NCBI GenBank assembly: GCA_025451535.1
Contig: JANWKE010000123.1
Location: 1-54,533, forward strand
Direction of reading: 5' to 3'
DNA: 54,533 nucleotides
DNA from: Verrucomicrobiia bacterium
Lineage (GTDB): Bacteria; Verrucomicrobiota; Verrucomicrobiia; Limisphaerales; UBA11358
Shown: positions 17,380 through 25,344 of the stretch, piece after piece
Layout: each line of letters starts with the position of its first letter
How positions within the stretch are numbered: the first letter of the stretch is position 1
Program-made: the position numbers and the translations under genes
The notes under the pieces: model-generated
The model's input: only the letters and a program-made list of their open reading frames with translations
Told to the model about the DNA's origin: nothing
The model's database searches: none

Positions 17380-19004
17380 GGTAACCTCCCACTGACTCGC
17401 TCCAGCCTGTCAGCTTTGGCGATTTGCTTTCCACCGGCCCACACCGTCAAACCCTGGCCGCGCTGGAAGTGTTCGCCGGTTTTGTCCCAAATAATTGTGA
17501 GCACGTGGCCGTGATACTTCACACCGTCGAGACAGAACCAATCCCAGGTGCCGTCCGGCAGCAACGGCCATACCTCCACCGTGTCGTCCGCCCGCGGAAC
17601 CAGACCGATGACGCCGGTGATGAGCAGATCTGCGAACGTGGAGTGGTTGTAGTAACGGCTGCGCCCGGCCTTGCCATTGATCCATTGGCCGGTCGTTTCG
17701 TCGAGATATTCGCCGATGTAAGGTTTGCCGTCGGCGTGCTGGCTGTGGACGTAGGTGAGGAACGCATCGAAATAATCGCGGGCAGTGACGACGTTTTGCG
17801 GATAATCACGCAGCACATTGGCCAGCGCGTCCAGGGTCTGGGACGTGGCGAACGGCCAGACGGCGCCATCCCATTCGCAATGACCGTAGCCATGCGACCG
17901 GAACTCCGGGCTGCGCCGCTCGGCGGTTGTGATGCCGTATGGCGCGCTAAATCCTTGTGGGTCAGCCAACTGTGCCCACGCCGTTTCATATCCCTTCCCC
18001 GGCTCCGGCAGGTCAAACATCCACGGGATGAAGCCGATCTCCTCACGCACGCCGGAGAATTTTCCGTCGTCGCGAAGCACTTCAAAAAACTCCGCGTCGG
18101 GGTTCCACAACTTTTCCTCGACCAGCATTTTCAAGCGCGCGGCTTTGACATCAAACTCGCCGGCGATTTTCCGGTCTCCGGCCAGCCGGGCGATGGCAGC
18201 GAGGGCGCGGGCGTTGGCAAACATGTAGCTGTTGATGGTCGGGCGCAGGTTCTGGTTCGTGCGCGACCCGCTGATGGATTCCTCCATTGCGTCGCGGACG
18301 TCATATTGCCAGAACAGGCCGTTAGTGGTCAGGCGTTCCTGTTCCCATTGCCGGTAGTCGCGTGTCAAATCATCGAGCAATGAAAGCAGGAAGCGCTTGT
18401 CGCCGGTGACCAGATAACGCTGGTAGAGCGCGTCTGCCAGCCAACTGCTGTATTTGTGCAGTTGCTGCCGGCTGGCCGGGCTGCGCAGCCAGTAGCGGAC
18501 ATAGTCATCGAGGTATTTCTGGTCGTGCCACCAGCGGCCTTCCCTGAGTTGATGGCCGAGCGCGCTGCTGACGGGCTGTGGCCGGGTGAGAAATTCGGTG
18601 AGCACAAAACCATCCGGCGTCTTCTCGATGTGTTTCCGCAATGACCACCAGCGGTAATAATACATCTGTTCCACCTCGCGGTCGGGACACGCCAGGAATG
18701 GAATTTCCTGCTTCAGCCAGTCCCACGAGACCGCGTTGGAGATATAGTTGGTGACGTTTTCGTCCTCCATCGAGTTGAAGTCCGAAATATAGTGCGCGAA
18801 CGAATCCGGGTTCAGCACGGCCAATTCCACGGCGAAAGTGTTCAGGGAAACCGTGCAGTATACGAGACCCACGAAAACTGCCGCCCGGGCAGGGTGCGTC
18901 ACCCGGTGTGCGCCGCGGTTCGCCGAACGGCCGGCCGCGCGCAGGGGACTGTCCGTCCGGCCTGTGTTTTCAGTGCGACTCGCGTTTTCTGCGGTTTGCA
19001 TCAC
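17376..19004 (-). CDS. Alpha/alpha-barrel glycosidase (MGH1/GH63-like)
   Basis: The 542-residue protein looks like an (alpha/alpha)6-barrel glycosidase of the trehalase/GH63/MGH1-like group. Features include YYYRWWSLRKHI, LFWQYDVRDAMEESISGSR (likely catalytic Asp region), NSYMFANARALAAIARLAGD and HCEWDGAVWPFATSQ, plus a final beta segment. The N-terminus is odd: a hydrophobic signal-like stretch (AAVFVGLVYCTVSLNTFAVE) begins only near residue 43. About 40 Arg-rich residues precede it, encoded by GC-rich, palindrome-containing DNA. No internal ATG gives a better start, and the annotated ATG overlaps the aldolase stop by ATGA. It probably trims an oligosaccharide from pectin. Confidence 0.7.
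   Translation of the reverse strand: MMQTAENASRTENTGRTDSPLRAAGRSANRGAHRVTHPARAAVFVGLVYCTVSLNTFAVELAVLNPDSFAHYISDFNSMEDENVTNYISNAVSWDWLKQEIPFLACPDREVEQMYYYRWWSLRKHIEKTPDGFVLTEFLTRPQPVSSALGHQLREGRWWHDQKYLDDYVRYWLRSPASRQQLHKYSSWLADALYQRYLVTGDKRFLLSLLDDLTRDYRQWEQERLTTNGLFWQYDVRDAMEESISGSRTNQNLRPTINSYMFANARALAAIARLAGDRKIAGEFDVKAARLKMLVEEKLWNPDAEFFEVLRDDGKFSGVREEIGFIPWMFDLPEPGKGYETAWAQLADPQGFSAPYGITTAERRSPEFRSHGYGHCEWDGAVWPFATSQTLDALANVLRDYPQNVVTARDYFDAFLTYVHSQHADGKPYIGEYLDETTGQWINGKAGRSRYYNHSTFADLLITGVIGLVPRADDTVEVWPLLPDGTWDWFCLDGVKYHGHVLTIIWDKTGEHFQRGQGLTVWAGGKQIAKADRLERVSGRLP
18890..18960. repeat. Possible GC-rich palindromic element in the N-terminal coding region
   Basis: The stretch contains two nested hairpins, gggtgcgtcaccc (about 18892-18904) and gttcgccgaac, within very GC-rich DNA. 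It encodes the Arg-rich residues just upstream of the signal-like segment in the 17376-19004 protein. It resembles the in-frame palindromes elsewhere in the window but I see no second copy. Confidence 0.35.
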
Positions 19005-19918
19005 AGATTTAATTTCGCCAATTCCTCTTTAATTTCCTCTACTCGTTTTTCGACCAGATCGCGCTCTTTGCTGCGGAACCGGTGAAAGGGTTCAGCCAGG
19101 AAATCGTTGCAAATCCCGAGGCAAGCGAGCGCGCATTTGATGCCTTTGATGACCGCAGATGGATGCTTGCCAATGCGATACAGCGAATCGCCGACGCGCC
19201 GGATTTGTTCCTGCAGAGCCTGCGCCCGGGCGTGGTCGCCCGAGTGGAACGCCTCGCACAGCCGGACGTAAAGTTTGGGGAACAGGTTCGCGCCGCCGTT
19301 CACGCCGCCGCCGCCGCCGAGCTGGAGGGATTCCAGCAGTTTTCCTTCCGGCCCGATGAGGATCGACCAGTCCGGGCGCTGTTTCCGGAACGCGACCACG
19401 TTTTTAAAATAATCCAGATCGCCGGAGCTGTCTTTGAGTCCAATGATGCGCGGATTGTCCAGGGCGTGGCGGACGGTTTCAAGTTCGTAGGCGACCTTGG
19501 TCAGCGGCGGCATGTTGTAAAGAAAAAGCGGCAGCGGCAGTTCGGGAACCAGGTGGTCAAGCCACTCCTGCAATTCCGGCTGGCCTTCGGGCATATAATA
19601 CGGCGGCGCGGCGACCACCGCTCCCGCGCCGCAGTTTGCCGCGTAGCGGGCGAGGTTGACGGACTCGGCAAAGGCCGTGTCCGTGATACCGACCAGGACC
19701 GGTACGCGGCGTTTTACCTGCCGGCAAACCCGCTCGACCAGTTCGCGACGGAGGCGCGCGCTCAAGCCCGGGCCCTCACCGGTCGTGCCCAAAATAAAAA
19801 TTCCGCTGATACCGCCGGCCAGGATGTGTTCCAGCAATTTTTCGAGTCCGGGCACGTCCAAATCGTCGCTCGCCCGGAGCGGCGTGACCATTGGCGGAAT
19901 GATTCCCTGCAATTTCAT
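19001..19918 (-). CDS. DHDPS/NAL-superfamily aldolase, possibly KDG aldolase
   Basis: The 305-residue protein is a class I pyruvate-type aldolase of the dihydrodipicolinate synthase / N-acetylneuraminate lyase superfamily. It has GTTGE (44-48), the catalytic Tyr134 in LYNMPP and the Schiff-base Lys162 in IIGLKDSSGD. In a uronate cluster it may cleave 2-keto-3-deoxygluconate to pyruvate and glyceraldehyde, or act on a related keto-deoxy acid. No KDG kinase is seen nearby, which favours a non-phosphorylative route. It is translationally coupled by ATGA to both the MFS upstream and the glycosidase downstream. A true DapA function is less likely given context. Confidence 0.8.
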   Translation of the reverse strand: MKLQGIIPPMVTPLRASDDLDVPGLEKLLEHILAGGISGIFILGTTGEGPGLSARLRRELVERVCRQVKRRVPVLVGITDTAFAESVNLARYAANCGAGAVVAAPPYYMPEGQPELQEWLDHLVPELPLPLFLYNMPPLTKVAYELETVRHALDNPRIIGLKDSSGDLDYFKNVVAFRKQRPDWSILIGPEGKLLESLQLGGGGGVNGGANLFPKLYVRLCEAFHSGDHARAQALQEQIRRVGDSLYRIGKHPSAVIKGIKCALACLGICNDFLAEPFHRFRSKERDLVEKRVEEIKEELAKLNL

Positions 19919-21198
19919 CCTGGTTCAGTGAGTGGATGTTGTCTGGCAAAATACAGCATGGCAAAAACAATCAGGCCGGCCGCGACCAGGTAAATGACGC
20001 CGCCAAAGGCAATGGCGTCGCCCATATTTTCGATGGCGGTTGGTTTGCGTCCATATTTTGCGGCGGCGCCAACGAAAATCGGGCCCAGTGCGCCGCCGCC
20101 CCAACCTACCGTGTTCATCAAACCCGCCGCCGTACCGCGGGCGCGCGGTTCAATGGTGTCGTAAAGCGAGGCAAAAATACCCGAATCGTAAAAACCTTTG
20201 CAGAGGCCGAAACCGGTCATCGCCAGAATCAAAATACGGATGCTGGCGGTCTTGCCGACCAGGAAAACGAAAGTCGCACCCACCAACAGGCCGAGCAATT
20301 GGACCAACATCCGGCCGCCGGAAAAACGGCGGACCCATTTGTCGGCGAGCAGGCCGGCCAAGGGCACGCTCACCGCGCTGGCGAGATTGATGAAGATCGC
20401 GCCGGTCAGGCCGGCCGCCCCGAGGGAGTAATGAAACTTGTCGAAGAGGAAGGCCGGCGTCCAGGTCAGGAAAATGAAGGCGACAAAATTGGCACAGAGA
20501 AAAGCGGCCATGAGCAGAACCGCGGTGCGCGAACGGAGGATGACCTTCAAGGTTTCGGAGAGGGAAAGCGGGGTTTGGACAACGGCCGGTTCCGCCGCGC
20601 CGCGCTTTGGTTCGCGCAGGAACCGGGAAATGAAAACTGCCAGCAAAATTCCAATCGGGCCGAACAGAAGGAACGGGAAATTCCAACCGGATTTTTCGGC
20701 CAAAACAGCGGCCAGCCAGCTTCCCAGAATCGTTCCGGCATAGACCGCGGATTGATGCAGCGACATCGCGCGCGAGCGGGTGGCGGGCGCATGAAAATCA
20801 CTGAGGAGTGCCATGGCTGCCGGAAAGTAAAATGTCTCGGCCAGGCCGGTCAGGGCCCGAACGGATACGAATGAGGAAAAGTTACTGCACCAGGCGGTGG
20901 CCAGTGTGAAGAAACTCCAGATGACGCACGCGGCGATGATGATGTTTTTCCGCGCGATACGGTCGGCGATCAATCCGGCGAATGGCGCGGCGCCGGCGTA
21001 AATCCAGGCAAAGGCCGAGCCGATGAGTCCGAGCTGGAGATCGTCGAAGCCGAAATTTTTTGAGAGCAGCGGCAAGACGGAACTGATGGCCTGCCGATCG
21101 GCGTAATTGAAGAAACAGACACACCACAGCATGAGCACGACCCCCCACTTGGAACTGGCGGGGAGAGTCGCATTCACTGACCGGGTGTCTGCGTTCAC
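19915..21198 (-). CDS. MFS transporter (ACS-like)
   Basis: About 427 residues with 12 predicted membrane segments. TM1 reads FFNYADRQAISSVLPLL, followed by the loop GLIADRIARKN, typical of ACS/anion:cation symporters for organic acids and uronates. I chose a GTG start at 21198 because it forms a GTGA overlap with the stop of the pectate lyase-like gene, in line with the ATGA overlaps along this operon. An ATG 36 nt further upstream is possible. The stop overlaps the aldolase start by ATGA. It likely imports an oligouronide product or monomer for the adjacent aldolase pathway. Confidence 0.8.
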   Translation of the reverse strand: MNADTRSVNATLPASSKWGVVLMLWCVCFFNYADRQAISSVLPLLSKNFGFDDLQLGLIGSAFAWIYAGAAPFAGLIADRIARKNIIIAACVIWSFFTLATAWCSNFSSFVSVRALTGLAETFYFPAAMALLSDFHAPATRSRAMSLHQSAVYAGTILGSWLAAVLAEKSGWNFPFLLFGPIGILLAVFISRFLREPKRGAAEPAVVQTPLSLSETLKVILRSRTAVLLMAAFLCANFVAFIFLTWTPAFLFDKFHYSLGAAGLTGAIFINLASAVSVPLAGLLADKWVRRFSGGRMLVQLLGLLVGATFVFLVGKTASIRILILAMTGFGLCKGFYDSGIFASLYDTIEPRARGTAAGLMNTVGWGGGALGPIFVGAAAKYGRKPTAIENMGDAIAFGGVIYLVAAGLIVFAMLYFARQHPLTEPG

Positions 21199-22889
21199 TT
21201 CAAAGTGTTGACGTTGCTCTGCGGACTGGTCCAATCGATTTTTTTCGTCGGATCGAGGCCGTCGAGATATTTATCCATGACGGTATAGCCGTCACCCTGC
21301 AAATCCTTCTGCCCGAGTTCAACGTCATTTGTGTCGAGGTGAAATTTCACCTTCCACGAAAGCGGAATGCCATCGGGACACAAGTCTTTGATCGGCTCAC
21401 CCTTGTAATCAGGATAGCCGCCAACCTGCGATGGATCTGTGATGATGCCATTGCCGGCTTCGCCAATATTATTTCTGGCCAGGCCTTTCATCGGCTTTGG
21501 TGTAAACCACTTCCCTTCGCTCCAGACTTTCCCGGTTTTGACCTCCCGAATGATGCGCTCATCCACGGTGTCGCGCCGCGGCAGCGTCGCGCCCGCACCG
21601 TTTAAAACCACCTCAAATGCTTCCTTCGCCGAAGTGATGGTCATCGGTGGCATCGGAAACGGGTGGTCCACTCGCACTTCGGTGATCAGTTTTTTCACAG
21701 CCGCGTTGGGGCTCGTGGTCGGGTCGTCCTTCGATCCGCCGTCGGAAAATTGCACGCCCCCCGCCCAGTTGTCGGCGGAAACTTTTTCGTTTCCTTCGAC
21801 AATGTTTCCCGCGACGTAAGCCTTGCCAAAATAGGGAATCAGGTCCGGCTTCTTCTGCGTGGCCGAGGGCAACAGGATGCGATACGCCACCGGGCCGGGA
21901 TTCACCGCCGGGCCGGCCTTAAAATAATTATTGATGATGTTGTAGCGGCTGTTCCTGTCGCCGCCGTCCACCGAGCGATGCCGCCAATTGAAGAGCACGT
22001 TGTTGACGAAATTGAAATCGTAGGTCATCGCGACGCTCGGATTGCGGCCAGTGTTGCAGGCAAAAAGATTGTGGTGAAAGCCGGTGTTGCGACCGCCCCA
22101 GTCGCCGCCGAACGCGTGGTTGTAAGTGTTGAGCGCTTCGCTGGTGATGCACCACTGGATGGTGACATTGACGGCGGGGAGCTTGAGTGCCGGACCGCCG
22201 TTGGTCGGCTGATACATGTGGCGGTAGGTATCGAGGTTCTGGTCCTGGCCCCAGCTCGCCGAGAGATGATCCAGGATGATATTGCCGACCGGATTGCCGT
22301 AATGAACGCCGTGACGGTTGAACACGTCCAGGTTGCCACGCCGCAAACGCAGATACCGGATAACGACGTCGTGGGCGTTGTCCACCAGGCCATTGTCGGC
22401 GATGCAAACACCGTCACCCGGCGCGGTATGACCGTCAATCGTGATGTAGGGTGCCTCGATGTAAACCGGCTTTTCCAGATGAATGATGCCGGCGACGTTA
22501 AAAACCACGATGCGTGGGCCGGCGGCCTCGCAGGCTTCGCGCAAAGTACCCGGTCCGTTGTCGGCCAGGTTCGTTACGACAAATACTTTTCCGCCGCGTC
22601 CGCCGAAGGAAAATTTTCCACCGCCCTCGGCCCCGGGGAAGGCCGGTACCTTCGCCTGTGGCAAATCCTCCGGTTTGGACGCCCCTGGAATGAACGGCTT
22701 GCCCTTCTGCGCCCACGCGGCAATTTGAGGCGCGTCTTTGGCGATGACGTTCTGCTCATATTGGTTCCAGGCGGCGTCACGCTGACGGATGGCGGCGTCG
22801 GGAATCGGCCAATTTTCGCGGGCAAAACCGGCTGGCACGGCAAGAGAAAGCAGAGTGGCGAAGAGAATAGTATATTTCATGCGTTTCAT
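21195..22889 (-). CDS. Secreted PL1-like pectate lyase family protein
   Basis: The 564-residue protein has a signal peptide (YTILFATLLSLAVPAGFA). The beta-helix starts FPGAEGGGKFSFGGRGGKVF, contains TIDGHTAPGDGVCIADNG and ILDHLSASWGQDQNLD, and matches PL1-like proteins from Bacteroidetes and Verrucomicrobia. Unlike its two neighbours it lacks N-terminal binding domains, but it ends with a dockerin-like tail (GDGYTVMDKYLDGLDPTKK). It would cleave polygalacturonate outside the cytoplasm. It begins 3 bp after the upstream lyase stop and its own stop overlaps the MFS start. Confidence 0.8.
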   Translation of the reverse strand: MKRMKYTILFATLLSLAVPAGFARENWPIPDAAIRQRDAAWNQYEQNVIAKDAPQIAAWAQKGKPFIPGASKPEDLPQAKVPAFPGAEGGGKFSFGGRGGKVFVVTNLADNGPGTLREACEAAGPRIVVFNVAGIIHLEKPVYIEAPYITIDGHTAPGDGVCIADNGLVDNAHDVVIRYLRLRRGNLDVFNRHGVHYGNPVGNIILDHLSASWGQDQNLDTYRHMYQPTNGGPALKLPAVNVTIQWCITSEALNTYNHAFGGDWGGRNTGFHHNLFACNTGRNPSVAMTYDFNFVNNVLFNWRHRSVDGGDRNSRYNIINNYFKAGPAVNPGPVAYRILLPSATQKKPDLIPYFGKAYVAGNIVEGNEKVSADNWAGGVQFSDGGSKDDPTTSPNAAVKKLITEVRVDHPFPMPPMTITSAKEAFEVVLNGAGATLPRRDTVDERIIREVKTGKVWSEGKWFTPKPMKGLARNNIGEAGNGIITDPSQVGGYPDYKGEPIKDLCPDGIPLSWKVKFHLDTNDVELGQKDLQGDGYTVMDKYLDGLDPTKKIDWTSPQSNVNTLK

Positions 22890-22892
22890 TTT

Positions 22893-25184
22893 TTAGATTG
22901 AATACTCGCCCACCAGCCAGTTGAGATATTTTTCCAGATTTGTGTAGCCGTCCCCGTTGGCATCGGCGTTGGCGTCATTCGGATCGTTCGGGTTCAAACC
23001 ATGGGCCTTTTCCCAGTCGTCCGGGATGCCGTCGTGATCGGTGTCCGCCGGCACGTTGTAAGTCTTGTATTCCGGCCAGGGAAAATCAGGCGAGTCAGGT
23101 GCGCTTTTGTCGTCGGTCTGGGTGTCAATAATGCCGGGATAATTCGGGCCAGGCCGGTCCCCATACGTCGGCCCGCGGGTGCCGATAAATTCCGCCGTGC
23201 CGTCACGCACGTCCGCAATAATGTGGTGGTCAATCGCGTCCTGCCTGGGGAAATTTGCGCCGACGTTTGCAAGCACGTTGGTGAACGCTTCACGGGCAGA
23301 TTGGGTGGTGACGTAGGATGGATAGAGCGGGTGATCCACGCGCACCTGTTTTTCCACCTGCGGCCCGTTCCAGAACGCCGACCAATTGTTGGTCTCGTTC
23401 ACGAAGCCTTCCAGAACATTCCCGGTCATGTAATAACTTTCCGTGCCCCAGTTGGGATTAAGGGGATCCAGCTTCAACAGCCATTTCACGAATGGGTTTT
23501 GGGGATACGGCTTGTAGTAGTTGTTGACATAATTGAGCTCCGCCACGCCGCCGTCCGTGCTGCGCGCCGTCCAGTTATAGACGACATTGTTGCGGATGTC
23601 CAAATAACCGGCGTAATGCCCGCCCTGGGTCAGGCCGCCGGCCAGGCTCCAGTTCCGGTCCGTGCAATCCGCGAGAAGGTTGTGGTGATAGCTGCCGACG
23701 TCCCCGCTGATGGAACCGGCAAAGGCGTGCGTTTCCAGCTTCGTCCGGTCGTTGGCGCGGTAATGCGGGCCGTGATGCAATGCCTCGGCGACGATGTTAC
23801 GCTGGAAGGTGATGTTCTTCGCGCCGCGTGAACTGGTGCCCTCATCCGAACTCCAACTGATGGAACAATGGTCAATGATACAGTTGTCGCAACTGCCCAA
23901 ACCCGCGCCGTCCATCGCCTTCCTGGCAAAATCCCCAATCCGGAAACGCAGGTAGCGGATAATGACGTCGTGCGTGCCGTAGGCGCCGCCGGAAAAATTT
24001 GCCAGACAGATACCGTCCCCGTGCGCGGTCTGTCCAGCAATGGTGCAATAGGGGTTGTGGACGGCACACGGCGCCTTGAGCCGGATGAGGCCGGAGACCC
24101 GGAAAACAATCGTGCGCGGACCTTCGGCTTCGACCGCCGCGCGGAAACTTCCCGGAATCACCGCTTCGCCTTTGCCCCGGTCATAATCCTGCAGGTTGGT
24201 CACTTCAATCACCCGGCCGCCCCGGCCGCCCATGGCAAAGCGTCCGTATCCTTCCGCCGTTGGGAACGCGAGGTGTCGGACGCGAAAACGCCAGACCTCG
24301 CCGCGTGTAATCCTGCCCGCGGTGTCTGCCTCGTCCACGCGCCAGAAATAATTCTGCATCAAGTCCAGTTTCGGCAACGCATAGCTTGCTGCATTCAAAT
24401 TCCCCTTGAATTCCGGCGACCGGGTGGTCGCGTTGGCCACGGTGTTGGAATCGGGCCCGAAAAAGAATTGGTGGGAAACAGCGTCGGCAGGGGATTTCCA
24501 GGTCAATGGCTTTTCATTCGGCCAGTGTTCCTCGTCGTTGGCGGGTACCGGCTCGATGGCCTGATGATGCGGGTCAGGCACGTCAATGGCAAAACCGTTG
24601 AGGATCAGACTGCGATTGCTGCCGGACGCTTCCGGAAGAAAATGGAGCACCACGTCCTTCCCGGCGGTCGCGCCCACTTCCAGAAAAGTGCTGGCGACTT
24701 CGTCATCGTTGGTGGCGCGATGGGTCGGCGTGAAATCCTTGATTCGCGGAGTTCCGTCCACCAACACGTCGAACCGGGCCGGCGCCAGGTTGCGCACTTC
24801 GTTGTGATACGTGACGATGGTGTGTTGGCCGGGCGTCAATCCGCTGATCACCATGTCAAAACCATCCTCGCCAGAGGAATTCCCGGTCACCATGCCGTCG
24901 CAGCCCATATGGGCGCCATAATCCAGCAGGCCCTTGAACAAGACCGGCGCCAGGCTGCCTTCCGGTGTGCGGAAAGTGACGGTGACGCTGCCAAAGGACT
25001 GCGAGCCGGACTTGCCTTCGTGCCACGCCCAGTTTTCCCAATGCGGCGTGAGCAGGTCCGTGCGCCGTTCAGGTGGATTCAAATCCACCCTTAACCTGGC
25101 TGCCTGACAGGTCACGCCGCAAACCAGCAACGCCCACATCATGGCCGGGACAAATCTGCACTTATAACCCAATAAGAAGCTCAT
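22893..25184 (-). CDS. Secreted PL1-like pectate lyase with N-terminal binding module
   Basis: The 763-residue protein has a signal peptide ending near VCGVTCQA. An N-terminal beta-sandwich follows (GLTPGQHTIVTYHNEVRN; LILNGFAIDVPDP), then a linker domain (FFGPDSNTVANATTRSPEFK). The PL1-like beta-helix has FPTAEGYGRFAMGGRGG, TIAGQTAHGDGICLANF and DHCSISWSSDEG. It ends with a Ca-binding segment (DTDHDGIPDDWEKAHGLNPN). It is clearly paralogous to 8466-11474. It is the first gene of the long minus-strand operon, and a terminator-like hairpin lies just upstream, so a promoter probably lies between 25185 and 25265, although I cannot identify one. Confidence 0.82.
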   Translation of the reverse strand: MSFLLGYKCRFVPAMMWALLVCGVTCQAARLRVDLNPPERRTDLLTPHWENWAWHEGKSGSQSFGSVTVTFRTPEGSLAPVLFKGLLDYGAHMGCDGMVTGNSSGEDGFDMVISGLTPGQHTIVTYHNEVRNLAPARFDVLVDGTPRIKDFTPTHRATNDDEVASTFLEVGATAGKDVVLHFLPEASGSNRSLILNGFAIDVPDPHHQAIEPVPANDEEHWPNEKPLTWKSPADAVSHQFFFGPDSNTVANATTRSPEFKGNLNAASYALPKLDLMQNYFWRVDEADTAGRITRGEVWRFRVRHLAFPTAEGYGRFAMGGRGGRVIEVTNLQDYDRGKGEAVIPGSFRAAVEAEGPRTIVFRVSGLIRLKAPCAVHNPYCTIAGQTAHGDGICLANFSGGAYGTHDVIIRYLRFRIGDFARKAMDGAGLGSCDNCIIDHCSISWSSDEGTSSRGAKNITFQRNIVAEALHHGPHYRANDRTKLETHAFAGSISGDVGSYHHNLLADCTDRNWSLAGGLTQGGHYAGYLDIRNNVVYNWTARSTDGGVAELNYVNNYYKPYPQNPFVKWLLKLDPLNPNWGTESYYMTGNVLEGFVNETNNWSAFWNGPQVEKQVRVDHPLYPSYVTTQSAREAFTNVLANVGANFPRQDAIDHHIIADVRDGTAEFIGTRGPTYGDRPGPNYPGIIDTQTDDKSAPDSPDFPWPEYKTYNVPADTDHDGIPDDWEKAHGLNPNDPNDANADANGDGYTNLEKYLNWLVGEYSI

Positions 25185-25265
25185 ACCAAAATCAATCCAT
25201 GCTCACCAGCTTCCGGTGCGGCTGCATAACGCCATCACCGCCAACCACCCTTACCTCAAGTAAAA

Positions 25266-25310
25266 GCCGGGGCCAATCCCGCACCGCGGGATCAACCCCG
25301 GCTTTGCAAA
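25266..25310 (-). terminator. Rho-independent-type terminator after the beta-strand repeat gene
   Basis: On the minus strand aaagccggggttgatcccgc pairs with gcgggattggccccggcttt, giving a nested stem of aagccgggg/ccccggctt with an inner gcggga-type hairpin. It is followed by a short T-rich end (cttttac). It lies 35 bp beyond the stop of 25345-28827 and separates that gene from the lyase operon. Confidence 0.75.
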
Positions 25311-25344
25311 CCAAATCCAAGGCCGACGATTCCCTCCGCTGATT

